From Aquarana catesbeiana (Eukaryota > Chordata > Amphibia > Anura > Ranidae), in the NCBI RefSeq assembly GCF_042186555.1, contig NC_133332.1:239027015-239091014 (forward strand): a stretch of 64,000 nucleotides of DNA. Direction: 5' to 3'. A program made the position numbers and the translations under genes. This document shows, one piece after another, positions 39,002-49,235 of this stretch (positions are counted from its first letter, which is position 1; the number at the start of each line of letters is the position of its first letter). The notes under the pieces were generated by a model. It ran no database searches. It was given only the letters and a program-made list of their open reading frames with translations, and was not told the DNA's origin.

Positions 39002-40682
39002 ATGGCGGAGACACAGCAAGTGCTTAATAGCAGTAGCGAGGAGGAAAGCCCGGAGCAAGAAACGTCCCAATCCAGGAGGAGAAGATTTATGGCCTCAAAT
39101 TTGTCCTTTGAAGAGATGGTGGAGATGGTCGTCATATTAAAGTGGTGTTCCGGCCGAAATTATACATTTTAAATAAAAATAGGCCTATAATACACAAGCT
39201 TAATGTATTCTAGTAAAGTTAGTCTGTAAACTAAGGTCTGTTTTGTTAGTTTATAGCAGTAGTTTGTTATTTTATAAACTTACAGCAGGCCGTGGCCATC
39301 TTAAGTGTGGGCATCTGAAGCCAGACTGTATTTCTTCCTGGATCTCATCCTTGCAGATCTCGCACATGCTCAGTGCAGCACAAGCAGTGTAATAGGTTTC
39401 AGGTCAGGTTTCCATAGCAACGGCAGTTTCAGAGGAAGTTGCCGCCCCTTCCCAGAAGGCATTGCAAACAGGAAATGATGCGATGGGCCGCGGCCAGGGA
39501 GGAGGAAGTGAAAAATTAATACAGCAGATATACAGTAGGTGCTGAGAAAAAAAATTTAAAAATATCCAATTTGTTTACAGTGCACAGTTTAGTGAGGGAT
39601 GCTGAAGAGTTGTAAAAGTGGGTGGAACTCCACTTTAAAGAGGGCCGTCTATGATGGGAAGTATGGACCGTACCTAAACCCAAATGTGAGAAAGGCCAAG
39701 ATCATGACTAAAGTTGCGAAGAGTCTGCACCAGAATTTTGGGGTACGACGATCTAAGGAGCAATTGAGGAAACGCTGGTCGGACCTCAAATTAAGGGAGC
39801 AGGATCAGTACAGAAGGATCAAGGAAGTACTTCTAAAAAGTAAGTAGTTGTCGTGTCTTCCTATTCTTATTATTACTTGCATGCTGCGCTATGTGCTTTT
39901 CTTTACTGTTGGACAGTTTAAAATGGCTACTTTGTTCGTTTGCAAATAAATACGCTGTTTTTGCCAGTTACAGGGTTAACTACATTTGGTCATGATAATT
40001 TGTATTAAAAGAAGTTTAGGACATTGTGGTCTAGATGTGTTTCGAATTGCAAACTTGATTCAGTGTAATGTAAGGAGAGGACACTCAGCAGCTGTTTACA
40101 CATCTGGACTCAGGAGCACTAGTGTGGGACACAAGAACAAACATTTTAGGGTGTCCCACACAGGTGCTCCAGTGGATACTTGGGGTGTCTACATGTGTGA
40201 AAATTGTCCAAAAAAGGGAAGTATTCCAGCTTTGGTAAGGGAAAAAATCATGTCTTCAGCTTGGAACTCTGTCAAAACAGACAATTGTACCCCACTTCCA
40301 AGCAATGTTTCATATGCCTATTTCTGGACTCAAATATCTGTGTGCTAAGTATACCTTTTGTTTCCTTCTCATAGGGGAGCAAAGACTGAAAAAATGAGGA
40401 CACCAGGGACCCCCCCCCACCTCCTGAAGAAGGGGAACAAAGCTCACAACCTGAGGATGTGCAGGAAGAAGAGGTGGTGGAGATTGTCATGTAGTACATG
40501 GTGTTTATTTTTATTTTAGGTGATGTTCAGGTTGTAGTACCAAAATCCAGTCATTTCACCAGTGACAGTGCCCAACGGATGATCCAGGAAATCATGTATT
40601 GTAGTCAGGATTTGGACATTATCAAAGAAAAACCAAGGAGATTGAACAAAGACTGAAGAACATGATTGATGTACTAGTTTAA
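39002..40682 (+). pseudogene. SANT/Myb-like DNA-binding protein of the Harbinger element
   Basis: ATG at 39002. Acidic/Ser N-terminus (SSSEEESPEQET), basic RRRR, then a Myb/SANT-like domain starting FEEMVEMVVIL. It is split by a 494-bp TTAA MITE and resumes in frame at 39,635 with KRAVYDGKYGPYLNPN, KAKIMTKVAKSLHQNFG, RSKEQLRKRWSDLKLREQ. Exon 1 ends at donor GTAAGT (39,840). Exon 2 (from 40,375 after TTCTCATAG) encodes a Pro/Glu-rich linker. Exon 3 (from 40,520 after TTTATTTTAG) has a coiled-coil-like C-terminus and stop at 40,680. Single-base breaks near 40,393 (A6) and 40,630 (A5) spoil exons 2 and 3. It is probably the partner protein of the transposase, akin to the HARBI1/NAIF1 pairing. 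Exon borders are inferred from splice consensus. Confidence 0.8.
39141..39634. mobile_element. TTAA MITE inside the SANT domain exon
   Basis: AGTGGTGTTCCGGCC ... GGGTGGAACTCCACT ends with TTAA at 39137-39140 and 39635-39638. Removing it and one TTAA restores an uninterrupted codon frame through the DNA-binding domain, so it inserted into a then-intact exon. Its left 137 bp are also present in duplication copy 1. Confidence 0.93.
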
Positions 40683-40925
40683 AAGCCAAATTTGGAAGAT
40701 GCACACAGTGTGTCAACATGTGCTATCTGCCATTAGGGGATTTCAATGTACGCGTTTTGTTTTCCTCCGAACTCTAGTAGGTAAGAGGAAGGGGTTGCAC
40801 CCCCAAAACACGTCCATTGATCCCCCATGATGGGAGATAGCACATGTTGACATTAGGTGTGGGATCAGAAAGGAAATCCCCATTTTGACTCACAATTTGT
40901 GTGCATGTTCTAAATTTGGCTTTTA
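40678..40925. repeat. Large inverted repeat at the end of the SANT gene
   Basis: TAAAAGCCAAATTTGGAAGATGCACACA and TGTCAACATGTGCTATCT on the left pair with AGATAGCACATGTTGACA (~40,834-40,851) and GTGTGCATGTTCTAAATTTGGCTTTTA (~40,897-40,924). The right arm has ~45 extra bases. The stem begins within the last codon, so the transcript 3' end would fold. 40,926-41,253 shows no gene. Confidence 0.8.
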
Positions 40926-41253
40926 CGGGGGTGACTTCACCCCATCTGATGAAGGCAAGATCAAGACCTTTTTCACACTATAAAATGTCTGATATTTCCT
41001 TCTTTTTTGCAATGTTGAACTTTGTAAGTTCCAGAGTTGTGTATGTTATGTTTGGAAACATGCCTGTTTCTGTATCTTTTTCAGAAATTTCAAGGTAAAA
41101 AATGTTTTTTTTACTGCCAAATGTTTTATAAAACACACATGTGAATGTGCACGGAGTGAAAGGTTTTATACTCAACAATGTGTGGCTTCTTCTTTCAATG
41201 ATCAATACCATTTTTTGTGTTAAGTTGGTGTTTACAGTGACAATGGGTGTTAT

Positions 41254-44171
41254 TTAACCACTTGACCACTGGGCACTTAAACCCCCTTAATAACCAGACC
41301 AATTTTCAGCTTTCGGTGCTCTCACACTTTGAATGACAATTACTCAGTCATGCAACACTGTACCCAAATGAAATTTTTGTCCTTTTTTTCACACAAATAG
41401 AGCTTTCTTTTGGTGGTATTTAATCACCGCTGGGTTCTTTATTTTTTGCGCTATAAAAGAAAAAAGACCGAAAATTCTTTAAAAAACTGTATTTTTCTTT
41501 GTTTCTGTTATAAAATTTTGCAAATTAGTAGTTTTTCTTCATATATTTTGGCCAAAATTTATACCATTACATATCTTTGGTAAAAATAACCCAAATCGGT
41601 GTATATTATTTGGTCTTTGTGAAAGTTATAGAGTCCACAAGCTATGGTGCCAATCTCTGAAAATTGATCACACCTGAAGTACTGACGGCCTATCTCATTT
41701 CTTGAGACCCTAACATGCCAGAAAAGTACAAATACCCCCCAAATGACCCCTTTTTGGAACGAAGACATTCCAAGGTATTTAGAAAGATGCATGATGAGTT
41801 TTTTGAAGTTGTCATTATTTCCCACAATTCTTTGCAAAATCAAGATTTTTTTTTCACAAAATTGTCATATTAGCAGGTTATTTCTCACACACAGCATATG
41901 CATACCACAAATTACACCACAAAACACATTCTGCTATTACTCCCGAGTACAGTGATACCACATGTGTGAGACTTTTACACAGTGTGGCCACATACAGAGG
42001 CCCAACATGCAGGGAGCACCTTCAGGCGTTCTGGAGCACCCAGGCCAATTCTGACATTTCTCTCCTACGTGTAAAAAATCATAATTTATTTGTTAGAAAA
42101 TTACATAGAACCCCAAAACATTATATATTTTTTTTAGCAAAGACCCTAGATAATACAATGGCAGTCGTTGCAACTTTTTATCTTGCACGGTATTTGCACA
42201 GCAATTTTTCAAACGCGTTTTTTTAAAAAACAGTTTGTGCTTTAAAAAAAAAACAAAACAGTTAAGTTAGCCCAATGTTTTTGCATAATGTGAAAGATGA
42301 AGTTATGCCGAGTAAATAGATACCTAACATGTCACCCTTCAAAATTGCACACGCTCGTGGAATGGCGTCAAACTTCGCTACTTAAAAATCCCCATAGGAG
42401 ACGCTTTAAAATTTTTTACTGGTTACATATTGTGAGTTACAGAGGAGGTCTAAGGCCAAAATTATTGCTCTTGCTCTACCAATCGCAGCAATACCTCACA
42501 TGTGTGGTTTGAACACCATTTTCATATGTGGGCGGGACTTACGTATGCGTTCGCTTCTGCATGCGAGCACACGGGGACACAGGGAAAATTTTTTTTTTTT
42601 TTTTTATTGTTCATTTTAATTTATTTATTTTAGTTTGACGCTTTTTTTCCAAAAAATACATTTTTTGATCACTTTTATTCCTATTACAAGGAATGTAAAC
42701 ATCCCTTGTAATAGAAATATGGCATGACAGGTCCTCTTTACAGTGAGATATGGGGTCAATAAGACCCCACATCTCACCTCTAGGCTGGGAAGCCTGAAAT
42801 AAAAAAAAATAAAAAAACGATCCTGGCTTCAATCATAGCGGTGAGTCGGTAGAAGCACCTGAGGGTGGCGGGAGGGGGGATGTCCCCTCTCGCCTCCCGT
42901 AAGAACGATCAAGCAGTGGAACAGATGCTATGATCATTCTCATGGTGTAGGGAATCGCCGGCTGAAAAAGTTGATATCTGAATGATGCCTGTAGCTGCAC
43001 CCATCATTCAGATATCCCCGCACAAAGTCAAGGACGTCGTGCGACGTTAAAACACTTTTTTTTTTTTAACACAAAGTTGTCCATTTATACAATATTTCTA
43101 ACACATAGCAAAATGACACCCCAAAATAGATTCTCCTACTCCTCCTGAGTACGGCGATACCACATGTGTGAGACTTCCACAGCCTGGCCACATACAGAGG
43201 CCGAGTACAGCCGAGTATGGCTGAGCATGGCAGAGTATGGCTGAGTATAGCCGAGCATGGCTGGGTATGTCTGAGCATGGCAAAGTATGGCGTGGTATCA
43301 CCGAGTATTGCAGAGTATGGCTGGGTATGGCGGGGTATTGCAGGGTATTGCAGAGTATTGAGGAGTATTGCAGGGCATTGCAGGATATTGCACAGTATTG
43401 TGGGGTATTGCAGAGTATTGCAGAGTATTGTGGGGTATTGCAGAGTATTGTGGGGTATTGCTGGGTATTGCAGAGTATTGCAGGGTATTGCTGGGTATTG
43501 CAGAGTATTGTGGGGTATTGCAAAGTATTGCGGGGCATTGCAGAGTATTGCGGGGCATTGCAGAGTATTGCGGGGCATTGCAGAGTATTGCAGGGCATTG
43601 CAGAGTATTGCAGGGCATTGCAGGGTATTGCAGGGTATTGCAGAGTATTGCAGGGTATTGCAGGGCATTGCAGGGCATTGCAGGGTATTGCGGGGCATTG
43701 CAGAGTATTGCAGGGCATTGCAGAGTATAGCAGAGTATTGCAGGGTATTGCAGGGCATTGCAGAGTATTGCGGGGTATTGCGGGGCATTGCAGAGTATTG
43801 CAGGGTATTGCAGAGTATTGCTGGGCATTGCAGAGCATTGCAGGGTATTGCAGAGTATTGCACAGGGAATTGCAGAGTATTGCAGAGTAGTGCTGAGTAT
43901 TGCTGAGCATGGGGGGGATGGCTAAGCATGGAGGGATGGATGGATGGATGTGACTGCACATGTCACTGAGCAGCACTGTGGGCACTACACATCCAGCCCA
44001 CAGCGCTGCTCCCATCCGATTCCTCCCCCGCGGTCACGGATGTTCCCGTGTGTGCGCCCCAGGGGGCGCGCGGGAGCGGTTTTCTGGGATCATGTCATAT
44101 GACGTGCTCCCAGAGTTATCCAACCGCCCTGCAGCCGTCATTTGGCTATGGGCCGGTTGGCAACTGGTTAA
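41254..44171. mobile_element. TTAA element (2.9 kb) with internal minisatellite
   Basis: TTAACCACTTGACCACTGGG at the left and CCGGTTGGCAACTGGTTAA at the right are imperfect inverted ends in the style of 17,132-18,360. Shared blocks include TTCTTTTGGTGGTATTTAATCACC and ATACCACATGTGTGAGACTT (twice, ~41,950 and ~43,155). A related 3' piece is at 62,965. Confidence 0.8.
43197..43915. repeat. 10-bp minisatellite (GCAGAGTATT)n
   Basis: Roughly 70 units of TTGCAGAGTA/TTGCAGGGCA/TTGCGGGGTA type. The left end grades into 10-bp GCCGAGTATG units next to GGCCACATACAGAGGCCGAG, which suggests where the array started. All six frames are open across it, giving long false proteins (up to ~300 codons). Confidence 0.95.
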
Positions 44172-44289
44172 TAATGGAAAAAACACTTGGCACTACAAGT
44201 GCACTAGGAGAACCTAGGAGACAGCAAAAAAAAAAAAAAAACCAAAGCAGTAAATCCAAATCAAGATTTGATCTGATAAAAGAGAAAAT

Positions 44290-44530
44290 TTATTCAAAAT
44301 GTGCTGGCATAGCAATGGCCCCCCTACCTGTAAAATATTCTACATATTTTTCTCGCACTTCACGGGCGCTTTGGGGGGGCAAGCCAGGACGGACAGCTTC
44401 CAGGGCCATCATTGGAGTTTCTGAAAGTCCGGCCTCAGGCCCAACTGAGGCAACATATTTAGGATTATTACACCAAACTCCCGCACAGCACGAACTCTAC
44501 GATGAGTACATACCCGCAACATGGCTTCAA
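44290..44530 (-). pseudogene. Harbinger transposase, C-terminal remnant
   Basis: Reads leftward to TAA at 44290-44292. The final stretch SAREVREKYVEYFTG then RGAIAMPAHFE matches the end of Harbinger DDE transposases as I know them (…VREKYxEYF…). Upstream, NNPKYVASVGPEAGLSE and LEAVRPGLPP are in the same frame to ~44,472; beyond that the phase changes. The DDE catalytic core is not present anywhere nearby, so it was deleted before or with the insertion of the TTAA element whose right end is at 44,171. This fragment is the main evidence that the 10-kb element is Harbinger rather than an unrelated composite. Confidence 0.7.
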
Positions 44531-44721
44531 AATGGTCGGCTGGTCAGAACGAACTAAACAGAATGCACTGAAGAACAGCAAGGCCTGTGAAGAGCGAGTT
44601 GAAAATCAATAACGAGCGGACAAGAACGCACTGAAAAACAGATACGAACTGAGATATAAAAAGGTAATGAGAGCAAGGTGTGTACGGGGGGGGGGGGGCC
44701 AATATCCTAGGAAATGTAATT

Positions 44722-46354
44722 ATAAAAAGAGATATGCACTATAAGTGCATTTAGGTCGCCCTTAATGGATATTTTTACTGGCCAAAAATGAGTATTTAAT
44801 CTCATAAATTGTTTTATATAAAAGTGCACTAGAGTGCCATCTTTATTAAACACATTCAATATATAAAAGGTGACAGTAGAAAATACAATTGTATAAAGTG
44901 CAAATACAAACACTGTACATTCAATTGCATATAGAGGATATAGCACCCATGTGCCTACAGCCCGCAGCCTGTATGTAGAAGATCAGGCGGATGAGGTGTA
45001 TGGCACGTAACCCGACATGTTTCGGAAATAGGTATGTATTACTCCTTCATCAAGGGATTTATGATTAGGTGCTCAAATCTATCTGTAAATATCAAAAGAC
45101 AATAAAAGAAAAAAAAAAAAAGTAGTAGAAAATATCTATATCGTCATAAATTGTATGCGACTGCATTTTTGCAATATATGCGATTTTAGTAATTATTGAA
45201 AAAGTAGTATAAGAAAAGTCTAGTATGGACTAATTATACTTACATCAATTTGATTCATAAAAACAGGCAGAAAATGACAAAGAACAGCGGTTAAACCAGT
45301 ACAACTGGGAACAGGCTGGCTTCTGGTTCACATAACACAAGGTGGGCAACCAGGAGTGCAATGCAGAGCGTTGCAGCACTTTCACAAGGGATGGCCGATG
45401 GAGATCTGTGTGTTTAAAGAGTGATGTTGTAAATGTACAAGGCATATAGTTAAGCCAATGCTTTGCTGAAAGACAAAGTAGTCGTTCAGCTATAGTAAAA
45501 GGGGAGAGTAAGCATGTAAGGTAAGTATTCAAATATATGGAGCAAAGTATCTAATCAAATTACCTTGTGGCTGTTTAGTGATCTCTCAAGACTCAGACCT
45601 CCAGGCAGCAGTTCAAAAGACTGACAGATGCCAAAGGAGTGTCTGTGTCTTAAAAAGGACAGCTGATTGGACATCAGCCAATCAGTGTCCACTCCACGTA
45701 ATCAGCTGCATAGCAGGCAGCCATGTGTGGAGATCAGGCATCCCCCAGACGACGAGGCGCGCGGCGTAGCCACGCCCCTAAGGGCGCGATGACGTCACGC
45801 GTCTCGACGTCACCGGCGGGTATGCGGTCCCGGCGCGAGTAGCGAAGCTCACACAGGGAGCCGTACAGGAGCTCGTCCACATGCAGAAGGCCTATGGGGC
45901 ACGCAGCCAAGTGCTGAAGAAGCCAGCCTGTTCCCAGTTGTACTGGTTTAACCGCTGTTTTTTTTTTTCTTTTATTGTCTTTTGATATTTACAGATAGAT
46001 TTGAGCACCTAATCATAAATCCCTTGATGAAGGAGTAATACATACCTATTTCCGAAACATGTTGGGTTACGTGCCATACACCTCATCCGCCTGATCTTCT
46101 ACATACAGGCTGCGGGCTGTAGGCACATGGGTGCTATATCCTCTATATGCAATTGAATGTACAGTGTTTGTATTTGCATTTTATACAATTGTATTTTCTA
46201 CTGTCACCTTTTATATATTGAATGTGTTTAATAAAGATGGCACTCTAGTGCACTTTTATATAAAACAATTTATGAGATTAAATACTCATTTTTGGCCAGT
46301 AAAAATATCCATTAAGGGCGACCTAAATGCACTTATAGTGCATATCTCTTTTTA
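44722..46354. mobile_element. Long-inverted-repeat (foldback) element, ~390-bp arms (type 2)
   Basis: Arms 44,722-45,109 and ~45,963-46,354 are near-identical inverted copies (AAAGAGATATGCACTATAAG...; CTGCGGGCTGTAGGCACATGG). A second inverted pair inside (45,283-45,322 versus 45,918-45,957, AACCAGTACAACTGGGAACAGGCTGGCTTC) shows the arms were longer and were split by ~170 bp. The arms contain CCCTTGATGAAGGAG and CCGAAACATG(T/C)(T/C)GGGTTACG. Coding frames in the arms are chance. Confidence 0.9.
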
Positions 46355-46950
46355 CAGATACGAACTGACTTCACCCACTGAAAAGCAGATACAAACCCAC
46401 AAGCACAAACTGAACAGCAGTAAAACGATCTGAAAAAGCAGGAGTCTGAAAAGCGCAAATCGTCTCTCACTAAACTTCTACTAACATGAGATAAACACGA
46501 GATTAACAGAAGGAGCCCAAAGGGTAGCGCACTGGCTATTGAACTTCCCTTTTCTAGTCCCGTCCTACGTGTTGTACGTCACCACGTTCTGGACGGTCGG
46601 ACTTTGGTGTGACCGTGTGTACGCAAGACAAGCTTGAGAGGAATTCAGTCGGAAAAACCATCATAGCTTTTTCCGACGGGAATTCTGATCGTGTGTTCAC
46701 GGCATAAGAAATATATTTTTTTTTTTTCAAAATTGTCAGTCTTTTTTGTTTATGGTGCAAAAATAAAAAACGCGGAGGTGATCAAATACCTCCAAAAGAA
46801 AGCACTGTTTGTGGGAAAAAAGAGATACATTCTATTTAGGTACAGCATCGCACGACTGCGCAATTATCAGTTGAAATAACGCAGTGCCGTATCGCAAAAA
46901 ATGGCCTGGTCATGAAGGAGGATAACCCTCCTAGAGGGCAAGTGGTCAAA

Positions 46951-47773
46951 AAAAGTGCTTCAATGTCCCCACTCACTCACTGACTGGTGTGGACTCCTAT
47001 ATTAAGATGGTCACAAACGCTCTATATTATCTTGGATATGCTGGAACTTGTAGTCTTTCTTGCTGGTTATGTTCCCCGGTGGTGTGCCATGACACAGTAT
47101 ATTTACTCATAGGGGGGTATAAAAAGGATGGCAAAAAAAATCAAAATTGCCAATTATTTTAATAAATGGAATTGCGCTAAGTTAAAAGTAGTTACGCTCA
47201 CTTGTGCATGAAGAAATGCAACGACAATGCCGAACCTGAAGTTTGCATCAACATGGGTCTCACTGTCTGGAAATAACGTCAACACCCACAGTCAACTTAC
47301 GTGTTTCGCCCCTCCCACAGGGCATTATCAAAGTCTATGTTGAGTAGTGTGATGTACTTATTTATATACTATTAATTATTTCTATAGTCCCATTTCTTCT
47401 ATTTATCAGCTACATATTGTATATTAGGGGAGCTACCGTTTTTTTACTTTTGAAAGGAAACCTTTAGCCCCATCAAAAGAGATATCTTTCTCAAATTACT
47501 TGCATGTGACAACAGGACAAAATAGAGTTTCCCACAGCGTCTTCACAGGACAAACCTTTCCATCATCATCAATAATACCTATACCATGGTCTTATCTTGC
47601 CCCTCACTAACCTGGACATTTCTCTCCACCATGTTCTTCTTAGAGATTCCAGCTTAAAGTGAACCTGTGACCAGGCTGTAGACATTCAAGTATTTGCATT
47701 ATCTTAACAAGAAGTAGATGAGATTTGAAACAAGCCCTCACAGTAGCTACAGGAACTTTGGGGCAATTCATCC
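46951..47773. other. No gene; fragment of a third foldback-like repeat
   Basis: 47,100-47,350 carries CAACTTACGTGTTTCGCCCC...GGGCATTATCAAAGTC, again the 'GTTTCG near a TTATCA/GATGAAG' arrangement of the foldback elements, but no inverted partner is visible. Confidence 0.45.
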
Positions 47774-48214
47774 TCAAAGTGGAATTCCAGGATAAACCCA
47801 ACTAATCTTAAAAATGCTCTCTCCCCTCTCCTAATACTTATGCTGACTAACCTGTGTATAAATGTATATGCTTTCAGATTTCAGATTTTCAACCTGCTCC
47901 GGTCCGGTCATGTGCTCCGGATCCCCTGTGTCAACCAGCAGCGGCTGCATGGGAGAGGAGGAAGCGGCAACAATAGATAAACCATAGAAAGCCTATGGGT
48001 GACGTCACCACTTCCACGCATTGCCAGCCTCTGTTGAACACTCTCTCCTCGTCCCTGCAGCCAGTGTTGGCTGAGACACAGGGGAGATCATGTGACCAGA
48101 GAGCGGCCTAAAAATGGTAAAGTATATACATCTTTCTTGCACAGGTTAGTCAGCATAGGTGTTATAAGGGGGGGAGCATTTTTAAGATTAGTTAGGGTTA
48201 TTCTGGAATTTACT
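47774..48214. mobile_element. MITE with ~40-bp inverted ends
   Basis: AAAGTGGAATTCCAGGATAAACCCAACTAATCTTAAAAATGCTC is inverted at the right as GAGCATTTTTAAGATTAGTTAGGGTTATTCTGGAATTTACT. It belongs to the AAAGTGGAxTTCCA group; a clear TSD was not found. Confidence 0.8.
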
Positions 48215-48519
48215 ATGAATCACACAGGAACGTACTGCGTATTCCTGTGCGATTCAGGGCAGTGTGATTTGAGTCCATTCATTTTGAATGAATCCCGGCA
48301 ATATAGATAAAAATACCAACAATACCAAAAAAAAATGGTGTAGATGTCACCCCCAAAATCCATACCAGGCCCTTCAGGTCTGGTATTGATATTAAGGGGA
48401 ACCCCGCACCCAAATTTTAAAAAACATTGCGTGGGGTCCCCCAGGCCCCCTGGCACTATATACTCTGAAAAGCAGTATATATACTATATGGCCTGCCCTA
48501 TAAAGGCTGCAGAAAATTG

Positions 48520-49030
48520 GGCGTTAGGCGTTGGTGGTACCAGAACACTATTACTCTTGTTGGGCACAGGAACGGGCCCTGCTGTGAAAGATTATTTTAA
48601 GAATTGTAATTACATGCCCCTGTTAAACAGGGGTAGAAAAATTGGGCCTTTGGTGGTGGTTGTGGTGCCACAACACTGTAAGCCCTCACAGTTACTCTTG
48701 TTGGGCGCAGGAACGGGCCCTGCGTTGAAATATTATATCACAAATTGTAATTACATGCCCCTCACAGATACTTTGTTGGGTGCAGGAACAGGTCCTGCTG
48801 TGAAATATTAAATTAAAAAATGTAATTACATGCCCCTAATAAACAGAGGCAGAAAAATTGGGCCTTGGGCAGTGGTGGTCGTGTCACAACACTGTAACCC
48901 CTCACAGATACTCTTGTTGGGCGCAGGAACAGGCCCTGCTGTGAAATATTAGATTAAAAAATGTAATTACAAGCCCCTGTTAAATAGGGGCAGAAAAATT
49001 GGGCCTTGGGTGGTGGTGGTGGTGCCGTAA
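48520..49030. repeat. ~142-bp tandem repeat
   Basis: TTGTTGGGC recurs at ~48,558, 48,699, 48,773 and 48,915, with GGAACGGGCCCTGCTGTGAAA, TGTAATTACATGCCCCTGTTAAACAGGGG and GAAAAATTGGGCCTT in each unit. One unit is shortened. It lies in the 3' flank of the hAT transposase. Confidence 0.85.
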
Positions 49031-49235
49031 ACCAAAAATAATGTTGGAAGCTAGCATCATCAAGATTGAGGAGGAATAGGATAGTCAGCATAGGCAGTCT
49101 TTAAGGGATCCCACATCCATAGCAAATTCAATCAGTTACATCAGCATCGGGTGCTTGATAGCTGCTGATCCAAGACTGATGCGTTTTTATGAATGTGAGC
49201 CTATCAACGGAGTCTGTGGACAGGTGCACTCTTTG

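Larger units (their letters stand above)
34622..39277. repeat. 4,656-bp tandem duplication, copy 2
   Basis: Head-to-tail with copy 1. The right end (39,277) lies in a TTAA MITE that continues normally to 39,634. The junction GTTATTTTATAA|CGGTGTACGTC compares with CTTATTTTAGTC|CGGTGTACGTC at the left edge. TTATTTTA lies four bases from both breakpoints. Confidence 0.97.
36566..46704. mobile_element. PIF/Harbinger composite transposon, ~10.1 kb, TSD TAA
   Basis: Left end CGCCGCATACACACGATCGG, right end (inverted) TGCCGTGAACACACGATCAG. TAA at 36563-36565 and 46705-46707. The interior carries a MADF gene (minus), a SANT/Myb-like gene (plus) and the last exon of a Harbinger transposase (minus, 44,290-44,530), the diagnostic gene set of an autonomous Harbinger. 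Nested insertions account for about 5 kb: TTAA MITE 39,141-39,634, TTAA element 41,254-44,171 and long-inverted-repeat element 44,722-46,354. Most of the transposase is deleted, so it is immobile. Confidence 0.85.
35855..46950. mobile_element. TTAA-type element split by the Harbinger insertion
   Basis: The left part (35,855-36,565; duplicate 31,199-31,909) follows the order of the element at 17,132 up to ATTGGCCTAAATTGATGGAG and the AGAAAGTACTG block. The right part resumes at 46,705 with ...CAAAATTGTCAGTC, AAATACCTCCAAAAGAAAGC, GCAAAAAATGGCCTGGTCATGAAGG and GGGCAAGTGGTC. Alignment to 17,132-18,360 shows the two halves are contiguous apart from the 10.1-kb insertion and a TAA duplication. Confidence 0.85.

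Noticed and set aside
43066..44015. Frames of 170-305 codons (LQYPAILCNT / GIAEYCRVLQ repeats)
   Set aside because: All frames of a 10-bp tandem array are open; no non-repetitive domain is present.
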